DNA from: Cyanobacteria bacterium UBA11153
GTDB taxonomy: Bacteria > Cyanobacteriota > Cyanobacteriia > Cyanobacteriales > Coleofasciculaceae
Length of the DNA: 6,880 nucleotides
Assembly (NCBI GenBank): GCA_003511885.1
Contig: DOIX01000423.1
Coordinates: 12,119 to 18,998 of the forward strand
Direction of reading: 5' to 3'
Shown: positions 6,725 to 6,880 of the stretch, in pieces
Layout: each line of letters opens with the position of its first letter
Position numbering within the stretch: position 1 is the stretch's first letter
The notes under the pieces: generated by a model
What the model saw: only the letters and a program-made list of their open reading frames with translations
Database searches by the model: none
What the model was told of the DNA's origin: nothing
Made by a program: the position numbers and the translations under genes

Positions 6725-6748
6725 AGTATAGCAGTTGACAATTGTCAA
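6725..6748 (-). promoter_or_regulatory. Candidate extended -10 promoter and palindromic operator of the ABC gene
   Basis: Reading the minus strand, a perfect 14-base palindrome TTGACAATTGTCAA (6748-6735) is followed by TGCTATACT, an extended -10 element with TATACT at 6730-6725. Transcription would start near 6718, giving a leader of about 24 bases before the ATG at 6694. The TTGACA inside the palindrome is a perfect -35 hexamer but only 12 bases from the -10, so it is more likely an operator or coincidental. The palindrome also contains the GACAATT heptamer found at 2803, so it may be a repeat unit and not a regulator site. Confidence 0.45.
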
Positions 6749-6787
6749 TATGGATGTGGTAGTTGCGATATAGCAATCGCCATATCG

Positions 6788-6803
6788 GTTAGGACAGTTA
6801 GGA
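6788..6803 (+). repeat. Direct repeat GTTAGGA-N2-GTTAGGA
   Basis: Two perfect 7-base copies start 9 bases apart in the divergent region between the ABC gene and the short rightward frame. The second copy supplies an AGGA four bases before the ATG at 6808, so it could double as a ribosome binding site. A regulator site is possible but unproven. Confidence 0.35.
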
Positions 6804-6807
6804 TATC

Positions 6808-6861
6808 ATGAAGAGAGCCTTGAAGCCTTACTTGATATGGGGTTTGATATTCATCAAATAA
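6808..6861 (+). pseudogene. Possible truncated N-terminus of a membrane protein
   Basis: A 17-codon frame, preceded by AGGA, encodes MKRALKPYLIWGLIFIK and then stops. The basic start followed by a hydrophobic stretch looks like the first transmembrane segment of an inner-membrane protein. From memory it resembles the start of cyanobacterial flippase-like (UPF0104-type) membrane proteins, but the match is too short to rely on. The frame stops beside a sequence that may be an IS end, so the gene may have been cut by an insertion, with the rest beyond the window. It could also be a chance frame. Confidence 0.3.
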
Positions 6862-6880
6862 CTAGGGTTTGCTGAAAAAG
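6862..6880. mobile_element. Possible terminal inverted repeat of an insertion sequence (edge)
   Basis: The last 19 bases, CTAGGGTTTGCTGAAAAAG, resemble the terminal repeats of transposase-bearing elements that begin with GGGTTTGC. No transposase is visible because the window ends here. The call rests on pattern memory and on the abrupt end of the short frame just before it. Confidence 0.25.

Noticed and set aside
6765..6787. Overlapping arms GCGAT/ATCGC and CGATAT/ATATCG as a regulatory hairpin
   Set aside because: The arms are five or six bases, mutually exclusive, and rich in GATC-like cyanobacterial words, so chance pairing is likely.

Overview
The window looks like a piece of a cyanobacterial chromosome, probably from a filamentous Oscillatoriales- or Nostocales-like strain. 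The signs are two HIP1 octamers (GCGATCGC at 2283 and 3409), a predicted secreted protein joining SLH domains to what looks like the cyanobacterial DUF3370 domain, short heptamer tandem repeats between genes, and moderately AT-rich coding sequence. The lineage is inferred from these features and not from any search.

Left part (1-2389): the 3' end of what looks like a DNA phosphorothioation (Dnd) locus. A gene for an 80-residue protein (84-326) overlaps by ATGA the gene for a 688-residue SMC/Rad50-like ATPase that I read as DndD (323-2389). The other expected members, DndB and DndC, would lie to the left of the window. No dndE follows dndD: the next gene is convergent and unrelated. A strong 16-bp hairpin (2392-2430) separates dndD from rpsU (ribosomal protein S21, minus strand, 2437-2643).

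Middle part (2644-5756): a 273-base intergenic stretch holds a short palindrome, two families of 7-bp tandem repeats and a 7-bp inverted repeat. It leads into a 645-residue exported protein with three N-terminal SLH domains and a DUF3370-like body. Just downstream on the same strand is a very AT-rich GTG-start gene for a P-loop sulfotransferase-like protein.

Right part (5757-6880): a minus-strand ABC transporter ATPase of the DrrA/ABC-2 exporter type. I reassign its start from a TTG at 6748 to the ATG at 6694, because the upstream DNA looks like an extended -10 promoter next to a perfect 14-bp palindrome. Divergent to it, at the right edge, a 17-codon reading frame resembles the beginning of a membrane protein and stops just before a sequence that could be the end of an insertion sequence. 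This may be an IS-disrupted gene.

I do not see a clearly undescribed system. The points most worth a second look are the small protein coupled to DndD with no dndE beside it, the SLH-DUF3370 architecture, the eight-residue insertion in the ABC ATPase, and the possible broken gene at the right edge.
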